From: Symbiodinium natans | Lineage: Eukaryota; Sar; Dinophyceae; Suessiales; Symbiodiniaceae | Length of the DNA stretch: 64,000 nucleotides | Direction: 5' to 3' | Assembly (NCBI GenBank): GCA_905221605.1 | Contig: CAJNDS010002180.1 | Span: forward strand, 1 to 64,000 | In this document: positions 22,073-31,300 of the stretch, piece by piece | Layout of the letters: the number at the start of each line of letters is the position of its first letter | Position numbering within the stretch: position 1 is the stretch's first letter | Notes under the pieces: model-generated | Databases searched by the model: none | Told to the model about the DNA's origin: nothing | Seen by the model: the letters and a program-made list of their open reading frames with translations, nothing else | Translations under genes and position numbers: made by a program

Positions 22073-22174
22073 GTGTAGCCCGTTTGAACCCCAAATTTGC
22101 AATGTAATTTGCAGGTTTCGAAGAACTTTGAAGCTGCCTAAACCTAAACCCTACGAAGATACGGTGATTTGCAG

Positions 22175-22224
22175 TGTTTGGTGCTTCCCCTCGAGCTGGA
22201 AATGCAAACCCTGAAGAAGTTGCG
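22175..22224 (+). CDS. Candidate exon
   Basis: Acceptor GATTTGCAG, phase 0 reading CLVLPLELEMQTLKKL, donor TGCG^GTACGT. A second frame is also open. Confidence 0.35.
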
Positions 22225-22306
22225 GTACGTGAAGCTTGTGAACAGCCAAGGAGGCTGAAGCCAAATTTAGCCAACGGGGTGCCTGTCAAAGCCCTAAACC
22301 CTACAC

Positions 22307-22400
22307 CTTGGTATGTTCCCCTCAAACTAACAGTCCTTAGTAGGGATGACAATAGGGGGTATTATAATCCCTATCTAGGACTGCTAGTATAAGGGGGAAC
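22307..22400. repeat. Palindrome family 1, copy c
   Basis: CTTGGTATGTTCCCCTCAAA, then CTAACAGTCCTTAGTAGGGA, paired with TCCCTATCTAGGACTGCTAG, then TATAAGGGGGAAC. The centre is CAATAGGGGGTATTATAATC. Confidence 0.8.
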
Positions 22401-23028
22401 GAAACGGGGTGGAACGGTGGTGCTAGGGTGTGTAACCCTGAAGCATGATCCCTAAAACCGATTTTCCCTCTCCCCTAATACCGGACACCAGCTCGGCTTC
22501 GAGATCTTGTAGTACTTTTCTCTCTCTTTTGGCCATGCCAAGATGGATACGCGCAGCTCGTCTTTCGTCTTAGGGCTGAGAGTTTTAGCTGGGGTTAAGG
22601 CTTGCCGGTTAGGGGCTGGGGTTGAGGACCCAAAACCCCTCAACCCCACCCCTTAAAGCCTAAAACCCCTAAACTCCCAGCCTATCCTGAGGCCGGATCT
22701 GCGCGTGCTATACCCGGCTTCGCTGGTGTGTGTGGGGGGTGGGGGGGTAGGGTTGTGGCAGCAGCTTTGGGGGTGCAGGGTTTGAAAGTTTGGGGCTGCT
22801 TGGGGTTTTGGGATGTTCTTTCAGGGGTTGATGTGTTTTTTGTTTTGGGGTTTGTGGACTTTGAGACCCCGAAAGCAAAGTCTTCCTCCCTGTGCCCGTG
22901 CTCGAAACCAAAGCCCCGAAAGCCTGAACCCTTCAACTACTCTCTACAACCTTCGCCCCGAACCCTAAACCCTAAACCCCTGAACCCTGAACCCTAAACC
23001 CTAAACCCCAGACCCTAATTTCCTCGAG

Positions 23029-23061
23029 GTCGGCAATGAGCGCTTCCGACTCGTCGTGGAG
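23029..23061 (+). CDS. Candidate micro-exon upstream of the retroelement
   Basis: 11 codons, TCCTCGAG acceptor and GAG^GTGCCG donor, phase 0/0; reads VGNERFRLVVE. In phase with the exon at 34547, so the retroelement may sit in an intron between them (inference). Confidence 0.4.
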
Positions 23062-23230
23062 GTGCCGGGGGCGGGGAGGGGGGGGGGGTTGGAGGTTTAG
23101 GGTCTGTTGGGTTTAGGGTCTTTTGGGTTCAGATCTCTTGGGTTTAGGGTCTGTTGGGTCTTTAGGGTCCCCCAAAATTCGGGTCTTCAGGGTTTGAGGT
23201 TTTTTGTGAGTTTGGGGTTTTGGGGGTTTT

Positions 23231-23345
23231 CCCTAAACCTTAAACCCTAAACCCTAAACCCTAAACCCTAAACCCAACCCTAAACCCTCAACCCTAAACC
23301 CTAAACCCTAAACCCTAAACCCTAAACCCTAAACCCTAAACCCTA
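23231..23345. repeat. CCCTAAA tract, target of the retroelement
   Basis: About 15 C-strand heptamers. The tract is interrupted by the element and resumes at 34508. Confidence 0.95.
23341..23345. repeat. Target-site duplication, left copy
   Basis: CCCTA, matched by CCCTA at 34508-34512. The surrounding repeat makes a 5-bp match partly expected by chance. Confidence 0.6.
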
Positions 23346-23687
23346 TCAAGAGCGCGGGGCTCTTGAGGTCCAGCAAACGACATGGCAGCTTGGAGGCTTG
23401 TGCTTGGCTCTGGCTCGGCTTGTACTCCTTGTACGAACACAGCTTCACCACCAGAGGCTCCCTTTTCCTCACACTGCAACACCGAAGTCCATCGGCCAGT
23501 CAGGCGGTCCTACCCTACCACAGAAAGGGCGACCACACAACACGCCAGAGAGAGTCACAAAGAGAGACACATGCGACCTGTTGCCTGCATGTCTGTGCTG
23601 CTTCTGCTTGTGTTCCGATGCCTACGGCATGTCCTGGAACCACAAAAGCCAAAGCCACGGGTGCGTCTCATTCCACACCTTTCATCA
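23346..23687 (-). repeat. 3' LTR
   Basis: 342 bp, in element orientation TGATGAAAGG to GCTCTTGA. Identical to the 5' LTR except at about 23479 (A/G) and 23548 (G/C). Its distal end CAAGAGCGCGGGGCTCTTG is a small hairpin. The terminal dinucleotides are TG and GA, not the usual TG and CA. Confidence 0.93.
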
Positions 23688-23696
23688 CCCCTCCTT
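23688..23696 (-). other. Polypurine tract
   Basis: AAGGAGGGG in element orientation, directly before the 3' LTR; expected plus-strand primer. It fixes the LTR edge at TGATG. Confidence 0.8.
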
Positions 23697-23903
23697 GAGC
23701 CACCTGTCAAGGTAGGCTCACAAGGCGTTTTGGCAATCCAACTGACTGCCATAGGTACCCATGCTCTCCAAGCGGTGGGTCCTCAAGACTGGCCAATGGC
23801 CCTATACACCATCTTCTGTCGAACCTTTGGCCTCCTTTCTCACACGGCCAACGTCCAACTTCCACGCCACGGCCCAACAAGCTCGCTCTTCTCGCAAGCC
23901 CAT

Positions 23904-25619
23904 TCAGCCCGTTCTGGTAGGTCTCAAGCTTCGCTGTTGCCCACCATTCCCATATAGCGACTGTCCACCGGCTTCTCGACAGCATCTGCACAACGTCCTC
24001 TGCGACACCTGGTCCACATTGCGAAGACCCCAACATCCACGATGCCAGTGGTAGCAATCTCCTCCAGGACCATGGTACAAGACCCCATCGAACGGAACCT
24101 GCACCACTGTCGGCGTCAAAGCCGGTAGCATCTCATGCGTCTGAACCCCAATGTCTCTTCGTACAGGACGTTCAGGAAATAGGGCTGTAGGATCCAAGGC
24201 AACCACTCGATTGGCCGGAGCACTGCTTGCCCTCGGTCCAACTCCACCAGGTTCGCCCAAACCACCCACACGCACTGAGGTCACCCCATCTCTCACCTGC
24301 ACTGATGTAGCGGGTCCAGCTTCACGACGCTCTGGAAAATACTTCGCAGCCAAATGACGAAGCCTCTCTTCTTCCTCCAGGCTCCTCGCCTTGGCCAGCA
24401 ACGCCAACACTTCACGGTGTTCGGCCTTTTCTCCCGATTTCATCGCCTTCAAGCTCACGACTTTCTTCGTAGAACCCTTCAAGCATTCCCATATAGCCAC
24501 CACAGCTATAACCAGTATCAAGACCACCAGCCACATCTCCCAGTCTGAAGCCAGAGCTTCTTTCAGCTGCACAGAAGTCGTCGCGTCACCCTTAACCCCA
24601 CACACCATAGAGCACATCGTAGCTAACTTCAACGCCCAATCAGCCTGGAACTTCACCCCTGCTTCTAGCGTCCTGCTGTTGCTACTGCTGACTGCTGCTG
24701 TGGGTTCACGACTGCTGTTGACCTCTGCTGCTTCAACACTGCTGTCGACTGCCGTGGCTTCGAACTTGACCTGCTTCTGTCCACGTAGTACACGAAGTTC
24801 AGGGGGCCCATCTCGCAAACTCCACTCGTCGAAGACCTCCTGAAGCCTCGCCTGGGGCACTTGTTTTGTCAAAACATCTGCGAGCTGTCCCTGTCCTGGC
24901 TGGTGCTCCAACTCGATCTGGCCCGTGGCAATCATCTCCCGGATCCAGTGATGTCGGAGTTTGAGGTGTCTCGTCCTCCACGATCCCTCCCCAGTCAGAA
25001 CTCCAATCGCAGCTGTGGAATCCACCTTCACTACGGTCCGTGCTGGCTTCAGTCCCAAGTCTTCCAACACCGACCTCACCGCTCGAAGCAAAGCCACCCC
25101 ATCGGACACCGCGATCACCTCCGCCTCGGCACTCGACAAAGCGGTCAGTGATTGCTTCGAAGCCTTCCAAAGGATCGGATGACCCCTCCAAAAGACAACA
25201 GCCCCTGAGTAACTTTGAGCAGCAGTGGGTGCAAAGCTGGCATCCGTAAACAGGACCAAGTCGTTGGCATGCTCGTGGTCCGGGCCTGGCAGGAAGAACT
25301 TCTTGTCGAGGGTGCTGTTGATGTAGGCCACCATCTTTTTGCCCATCTTCACAGCCTCCCTTGCATTTCTCGTGACCAACGAGGACATCACTGCCATTGG
25401 AAATGCCAAATCCGGCCGCCCACGTTGGGAAGCCCACAACAGCTCTCCACACCGCTGCTGTGCCTCTTTCACCATGCTCGGGTCCTGCTCCTCCATCACG
25501 TTCCCTTCAGGGATCTCTCTCGCCATTGGCAGCTTGCTGAAGGACTTGACTTCCCGGCTTCGAACCAACTCCTGAAGGTAGCCCTGCTGACCCACACAGT
25601 AGGTCCCATCGTCCAGCAT
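23904..25619 (-). CDS. Copia ORF3: end of RT, RNase H, membrane segment, Cys/His tail
   Basis: 571 codons, but the start is set only by the frame; reverse transcriptase homology continues in from ORF2, so the ATG is probably not a real start. RNase H motifs: LFTDASF (about 121-127), SLTALSSAEAE (about 156-166), KVDSTAAIGVL (about 197-207) and a HQPGQGQLADVLTK end. Then an unusual extension of about 280 residues with a hydrophobic helix (WLVVLILVIAVVAIW, about 361-375), a charged coil, and CYHWHRGCW...LCRCC (about 515-545), which could bind zinc. Most copia elements stop soon after RNase H. Confidence 0.85.
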   Translation of the reverse strand: MLDDGTYCVGQQGYLQELVRSREVKSFSKLPMAREIPEGNVMEEQDPSMVKEAQQRCGELLWASQRGRPDLAFPMAVMSSLVTRNAREAVKMGKKMVAYINSTLDKKFFLPGPDHEHANDLVLFTDASFAPTAAQSYSGAVVFWRGHPILWKASKQSLTALSSAEAEVIAVSDGVALLRAVRSVLEDLGLKPARTVVKVDSTAAIGVLTGEGSWRTRHLKLRHHWIREMIATGQIELEHQPGQGQLADVLTKQVPQARLQEVFDEWSLRDGPPELRVLRGQKQVKFEATAVDSSVEAAEVNSSREPTAAVSSSNSRTLEAGVKFQADWALKLATMCSMVCGVKGDATTSVQLKEALASDWEMWLVVLILVIAVVAIWECLKGSTKKVVSLKAMKSGEKAEHREVLALLAKARSLEEEERLRHLAAKYFPERREAGPATSVQVRDGVTSVRVGGLGEPGGVGPRASSAPANRVVALDPTALFPERPVRRDIGVQTHEMLPALTPTVVQVPFDGVLYHGPGGDCYHWHRGCWGLRNVDQVSQRTLCRCCREAGGQSLYGNGGQQRSLRPTRTG

Positions 25620-28369
25620 GCTAATCTCCAGGCCCAGAAACCGGACAGGTGGTTTCCTCGCTCCACCATCTCACAGCCATTGGTCTCCCATTGACTGCCC
25701 AACCATCCGAAGAACCCTCGCAAGATGGAATCCGGCCCAGCCGCCAAGACGTCGTCCACATAGAAGACCACCAAGCCCGTCAAAGTCCACGTTCCAGGCT
25801 TCTCTTCCTTCAGGACCTTGTAGAGGTTGACGTCCGTCAAGCAGCCTTCCAACTTCACCGGCTTCCCATCATCGTCCTTCCACTTCGCAAGCCTTGCCTT
25901 TGAGTTGCGATGGTCCGTCCACCACTTTGGCGATTTCTTGAAACCATAGACTGCAGCGTCCACGACCCACAGCTCCCCCTCCTCGGCCAGGCCAGCTCTG
26001 ATCGCTGCCCGGGGAGGCTCCGTTGCATACCCACGACCCGCTGGCAGTGGTGCAGCCAAGAAGGCGTTCTTCACGTCATCCGTTCCAATGCTCCACTTGT
26101 TGGCACTGGCTTCAGCGACCACAATCCGAACTCCATCGATTGTAGCTCCTGCCGCATACAGATCACCCACCTCCAGGCCCTCATTGGCGAAGTTTCCACA
26201 AGCCACCGCCCTCACTCGTCGTCGGTACTTCCCCTCCTCAGGCCTTGTGGGAGGCTTCACTGTGTACACAAGTTTGGACGGCACCACCACTGAGTTTGGA
26301 TCGGCCCGGAAACGTCTCGCATCTTCACCCCAAATCTTGTGGATAGCGTTCATGCCCACCATCGAGTCGACCTCCTTGGCCATAGGCTTCTTCCACTTTT
26401 CAATCGCCTCACTTGCCTCCTTCGGGTCAACGGTGTGCACAACCTGAAGCACCTCGTCCTCCTTCAAGTCGTTCAGCAACGCTTCAATCCCTGGGGTGTA
26501 AAGGCCTTCAGAGGTAGCCTTCCTAAGCATAGGCTCCATCCAGGATTCCTCTGGCTCGCCCAGCTCCTCAAACTCAACCTCCTCAAACAACGTCATGTCG
26601 TCGACGATGAGCTTGTTCTCCCTCGCAGTTTCCACCCTCATTGGTGCCAAGCGAGGTTCACGATCATCTTGTCCAGGAGGGTCCCTACGTCCCATCCATG
26701 GCAACGCCGGCAATGGTGCCTCTTCCACCACTACCCTTCGGTCCCAGTACAGGAGATACTCCACCCTTCCAAGGAACATGTTGTACACCTGGACGACCAC
26801 CAACTCTTCCCAGTCCAACGTGTTCTCAGGCGTGGGGTCCACCACCGGAAACTCCTGCACATCCATGATGGTGACCAAATGCCTTCGGAATCCGTCCTCC
26901 GTGACCATGTAGACCTCAGGCTCAGTCTCCCAGTCTTCCATGCTGTTGTACACCAACATTGGCACCACCTCATCCACGGTGTCATCCACGGGCAGAATCT
27001 CTCTCCACTGTCCACGAAAAGCGTCAATCACCTCTTGCCCGCTGTGAACGTCCGCTTCCCATCGTTCGTACTCATCCTCTTGAAGCCTCACAAACCTGGT
27101 GATCAGTTCCATTCTTCGATTCACCGGCTGAAGTGGTAAGGCGTGAGGATTCGGTCCCGTGAACTTGTTCAAGCGAACCGAACTGCTGGGATCTCTCGGT
27201 TCCTGATCTCTCGATCTAGACCTCTCCCTTGGATTCACCGTGAAGGTGGTATTGTTGGACATGACTGCTCCTGCTCTCGCTGGACCTGCAGGAACCGTAG
27301 AAGCTGCCCCCCGTGGTGGCAGTTCTTGCAACGCTCGAGTCATCTCGGTCTCGTGGATGTACTCCTCCCGCGTGGCCTCAACCCAGCTCACGTAGAGATA
27401 CTTGGTGTCTCGCCTAGACTCCACATAGTACCCAAAGATTGCCGAAGTACCACCGGGGCCATTCCACACCATGGTGACCGTCGCCATGTAGATCAACCGA
27501 TACCGAGGTGATCCAATCACCTGCTCGGTGACTCTCCTCTCCAGCGCCGGCTCAGAATCCTCCGACAAGATGAGCTCCAAGCGATCCTTTTGCTTCCAGA
27601 ACTGATAGGCCAGATCCTCCTTCCTAGCAGCCTGGAACACTTGCCTTTCAGTCGGCAATGAGTCCATTCGCCAATTCACCGTGAACGGCTCAACCTCATG
27701 CCCTTCCAAGTACGCTGCCAGGACGTTGACGTCAGTAGTCATTCGCATTGGTCTCAACCGAACCTGCTGCTGCCCGTCACCACCAGACCCAGTAGCATGT
27801 TGAGGTACTTGGAAGCCACGTTGATCTCCCGAATCGCCAGTCGTCTCCTCATCCAGGACTTCCTCCGCTGTGACGAAGCCCAAATCATTCAGCACCTCCT
27901 GCTCCTCACTCTTCACTCGGTGAAAGTCCCTGATGGAGTATGCTGCCACCACTAGCCGATTGCCTTCCCACTCCTGGGTAGCGTGCCACTTCCTCGGAAG
28001 AAACACAATTGGTTGTCTCCCACCACCATCGTCCACAAACTCCTTGATGTGGCCCAACTTCTCCTTCAGCTTCACTGGGGTTTCACCTTCGGGCACTCCT
28101 TCAACCCACAAACCTCCCTTTGTGAACTGAGAAATTGGCACCAGGTACGATGGCTGATACTTGGAATTGTGGGAATCCCGATGCATCACCGTCTTCGAGT
28201 TCTTGAAGATCACGAAGGAATTCCACCTGCTGTCCAAGTGAGCAGTGTGGTTCTCGATGAAGCGATTGATCACCCTGGTGACATACGGGAACTTCCGGGT
28301 GTTGGCTCGAAGACCACCAATGCCCCCCCGGATGAACGCCCCCGACGACCAGGCCTTCTCTTCCTCCAT
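25496..28369 (-). CDS. Copia ORF2: HxD...H domain and reverse transcriptase
   Basis: 957 codons. Residues 1-160 hold HRDSHNSK (about 63) and KWHATQEWEGNRLVVAAY (about 127-145): an H-x-D...H arrangement like iron/2-oxoglutarate dioxygenases. A linker follows. Reverse transcriptase (RVT_2 type) spans about 660-900, with GTDDVKNAFL (about 763) and the catalytic YVDD (about 868). The frame closes inside RT at 25496, and homology resumes in ORF3 after a -1 step between about 25570 and 25660. The N-terminal ATG is probably not a true start; see the overlap with ORF1. Confidence 0.9.
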   Translation of the reverse strand: MEEEKAWSSGAFIRGGIGGLRANTRKFPYVTRVINRFIENHTAHLDSRWNSFVIFKNSKTVMHRDSHNSKYQPSYLVPISQFTKGGLWVEGVPEGETPVKLKEKLGHIKEFVDDGGGRQPIVFLPRKWHATQEWEGNRLVVAAYSIRDFHRVKSEEQEVLNDLGFVTAEEVLDEETTGDSGDQRGFQVPQHATGSGGDGQQQVRLRPMRMTTDVNVLAAYLEGHEVEPFTVNWRMDSLPTERQVFQAARKEDLAYQFWKQKDRLELILSEDSEPALERRVTEQVIGSPRYRLIYMATVTMVWNGPGGTSAIFGYYVESRRDTKYLYVSWVEATREEYIHETEMTRALQELPPRGAASTVPAGPARAGAVMSNNTTFTVNPRERSRSRDQEPRDPSSSVRLNKFTGPNPHALPLQPVNRRMELITRFVRLQEDEYERWEADVHSGQEVIDAFRGQWREILPVDDTVDEVVPMLVYNSMEDWETEPEVYMVTEDGFRRHLVTIMDVQEFPVVDPTPENTLDWEELVVVQVYNMFLGRVEYLLYWDRRVVVEEAPLPALPWMGRRDPPGQDDREPRLAPMRVETARENKLIVDDMTLFEEVEFEELGEPEESWMEPMLRKATSEGLYTPGIEALLNDLKEDEVLQVVHTVDPKEASEAIEKWKKPMAKEVDSMVGMNAIHKIWGEDARRFRADPNSVVVPSKLVYTVKPPTRPEEGKYRRRVRAVACGNFANEGLEVGDLYAAGATIDGVRIVVAEASANKWSIGTDDVKNAFLAAPLPAGRGYATEPPRAAIRAGLAEEGELWVVDAAVYGFKKSPKWWTDHRNSKARLAKWKDDDGKPVKLEGCLTDVNLYKVLKEEKPGTWTLTGLVVFYVDDVLAAGPDSILRGFFGWLGSQWETNGCEMVERGNHLSGFWAWRLACWTMGPTVWVSRATFRSWFEAGKSSPSASCQWRERSLKGT

Positions 28370-31300
28370 ATCCTCACCTGGCCTTTCTTCGCACTTTCGA
28401 GGTGGAGATCTAGCTCCTCAACGATCTCCGACGTGATCTCCCACTCCTCGTACAAGACCTCGCGAGCAAACGCTTCAGCCTCCGAAACAGCATCGCCACC
28501 ATGCTGCTCTACTTCTTTCAACTCGCCAGACACTGCACGGGCCATACGCGGTGGACCCTTTCCAGTCAGGCGACGTCTCACAGAACCGTCCCCTCCTCGG
28601 CTCGGCTCATCCCCTTCATGGGGCGCTAAAGACTCGAAGACACCATCTCCAGGTTCAACTTCAGGAGGTCCCGGATCCACAAGGGCTGCCTTGGGCTTCA
28701 CGTTCTTGGTATGCAAAAACGAGTCCTCTGCATACACCAGGTGACCATCGTCCACCGAGTTGCTCAAGCCCAGGTACACTCCCTCGACCCATCGAGGCTC
28801 AAACTCCCTTCGAACCGTTTTTCCTCCTGAGGCGAAAGCTCTCCGCTTCACCATCACCTTAGCTCCAAACGTCGTTGCCAGCTTTGACACCTGTGACAAC
28901 GCTTTGGCCCTTTGTTGTGCCGCCACTGCTTCAGCTGCACATGGCCAGAACTTCAGGTCCAACCTCGCCGATGCCAAGGCTGTCCTAGCTCGCTGCTTGA
29001 TTGTCTTGATGGCCGCCTCAGCGCCACCATTTCCCTGAGGTATTCCGGGCACACTTGTAGTCACCCGAATCGCTTGACCATGCAGCCATTGCACCAAGCC
29101 CTTGTTGGTGAACTGTGCTGCCTTGTCCGAGTGGAAACGAAGAACAGGAAGGTTCAGGTTCCTGAGGTAGAGGACAATTCCCTGCACCACACTGGCCACA
29201 GTGCTTCCCTTGATGTCGGCCAGTCCATGTGCAAACAAGAGATTGGCTGCCTTCGGCGCCTTCACATCCTCCGGAATTTCTCTTGGCCTAGTCCCAACCA
29301 CTATCTCCTTATCAGGGTCTTCAGCCTGCTCTGGATCAGGTACAGGACCATCATCAAGTAGATCCGGCTCGTAGTCATCCCAGTCGATCCCCTCCTCTTC
29401 GACCAAACCAACACCACCTCCTTCGTCTTCGGCAAACGGATCTGCTTCACCCTCAGGCATCTCCACCTCAGGGTCATCCGCAGTCTCCTCCAGCTCGTTG
29501 GTGATGTAGGACTCCGGCAGAGTGTACTTCGCGACCAGCGTGTAGCGAAGATTGCGGTTTCGCTCTTGACGCCCCCTTCCATGTGGGTTTGCCCCCAAGG
29601 TGCGGAAGGGGCCAGCGATATCGATGTTCAGGACAAACAAACTCGGGTGGGATACTCGCCGGTGCTGATGTCCTGTCGCACCGTACGTGGTGCATTGCAA
29701 GCAGTCTCTTCGTGCCGGGTAGTGACCCGCTTTGACGTGGTCTCGCCACTGCTCCTGCGACATTGCTCTGAGGGTCGCAGGGTCCACGACAAAGTCACCC
29801 CGGGATACCATCTCCAGCACCACTCGCTTCAATCCTGAGGCCAAACCACCATCTGAGACTTCTCTTCCCATTGGCTCCCCAGGTTGCACCCGCTTGTCCT
29901 TCATGACCTCCATGTTGTAGTTGGTGATGATCTCGGTGGGCCTCGTCACTGCCAATCCAAGTGCTCCTTGGTCACAAAGCACCCGGTCCATTGCAGTCGC
30001 CACCAAGAACCTTTCCCCCAACCTCACTTGCTGCTGCCCATAGCTGTACTCACCCCAGTTCAGGTTTCGCTCTGGTCCCGACCACACAAAACCAGTCTTC
30101 TCCTCAGGGTGCTTCGACGCTAGCCTCGCCAAGCAGTACAACAACTTCACCTGGGCAGACTTCACGAAGACGGCCTCATCCTGAGCAGGCCCATGTGCCC
30201 CACCGGCCACAATGCATTTCAGCTTGCCCTTGACCGCAGCCCATAGCAAGGCCTGGTAGACATCCTGCTCAATGTTACCAGCCACCTTCAACACCATACG
30301 TCCCTCCTGCTCCAAGACCTTCAGGAAGCCATCCTCGTTCTCATGGGCAGGAAGATGCAGGATCCACTCGGGCGCCTGCAAGAAGGACTTCTTGACTCGT
30401 CGAGGAAGTGGAAGAGCCTTCAGGTAGTCCCAGCCTTTTGCTAGGTTCAGCTCCACACACAGCCTTGTCCTCAAAGCCTCAGGTAGCTCCCCAAACACAG
30501 GCCCCATCAACGCCTTCCAGAGAGCATTTCTCGATCCTGAAGCCACATAGTCGTCGAGATGCGTAGTCCACGGTGCAGTGTTAGCGCCCACCTTGAGGGC
30601 CTCCAACTTCATCTGCAAGGTTTGCACCTCATCCCGAAACTCTTGAAGCTTGGCGTTTTCCACCTGCTCAATGATCTTGTCCGCCTCTGCCATGGTGAGC
30701 TCCGGACATCCAGCCTTCACGCTGGTTCGCAGCACCCCAAGTGTTGGGTGCACAATCTTCAAGCCCTTTCGTCCCCAAGATATCTCGCAACCAGCACGAA
30801 CGAGGTCTCCCATGGGCAACAAAGGCTGAGTCGTTGTAGACGGTGTGAGTATAGATCCCGCTGGCGTCTGGTAGAGCTGAGTCCTCTCGTTGTTGGCCAG
30901 CACCACACTCACCTGGTTTGCATCCTGAAGCTCATGAGGATCTCGAGGTTGTCGAAGAATGTTCGTAGCCCCAGAGTCAATGAGCACCGTTGGCACATCC
31001 AGCTCTGCCTTGAACATCCGAGGATCTCCTCCACGAGGTCGCACCACCACGTCTTCAACCCTCAAGGCTCTCAACCGAAGCTCATCCAGCTGCCTCTGGA
31101 TCGATGCCAATCCTGGATGTCCACCTCCAGCTCCTTCTCCCACCAAAGACCTCAGAGCTTGCACTGCATCAGTCATTGCAGACTGGAGCTCAGGGTTGGG
31201 ACTCGACGCTGAGGTTGTAGTGGACATCGGTGATGTCGGCTGTGGTTCCGGTTCCGACACCATGCTTCTAGCTGCAGGCTCCTCCTTCGCCCGGCTCGGT

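Noticed and set aside
23363-28862. Many plus-strand ORFs across the retroelement
   Set aside because: Shadows of the minus-strand gag-pol frames; none carries a domain.
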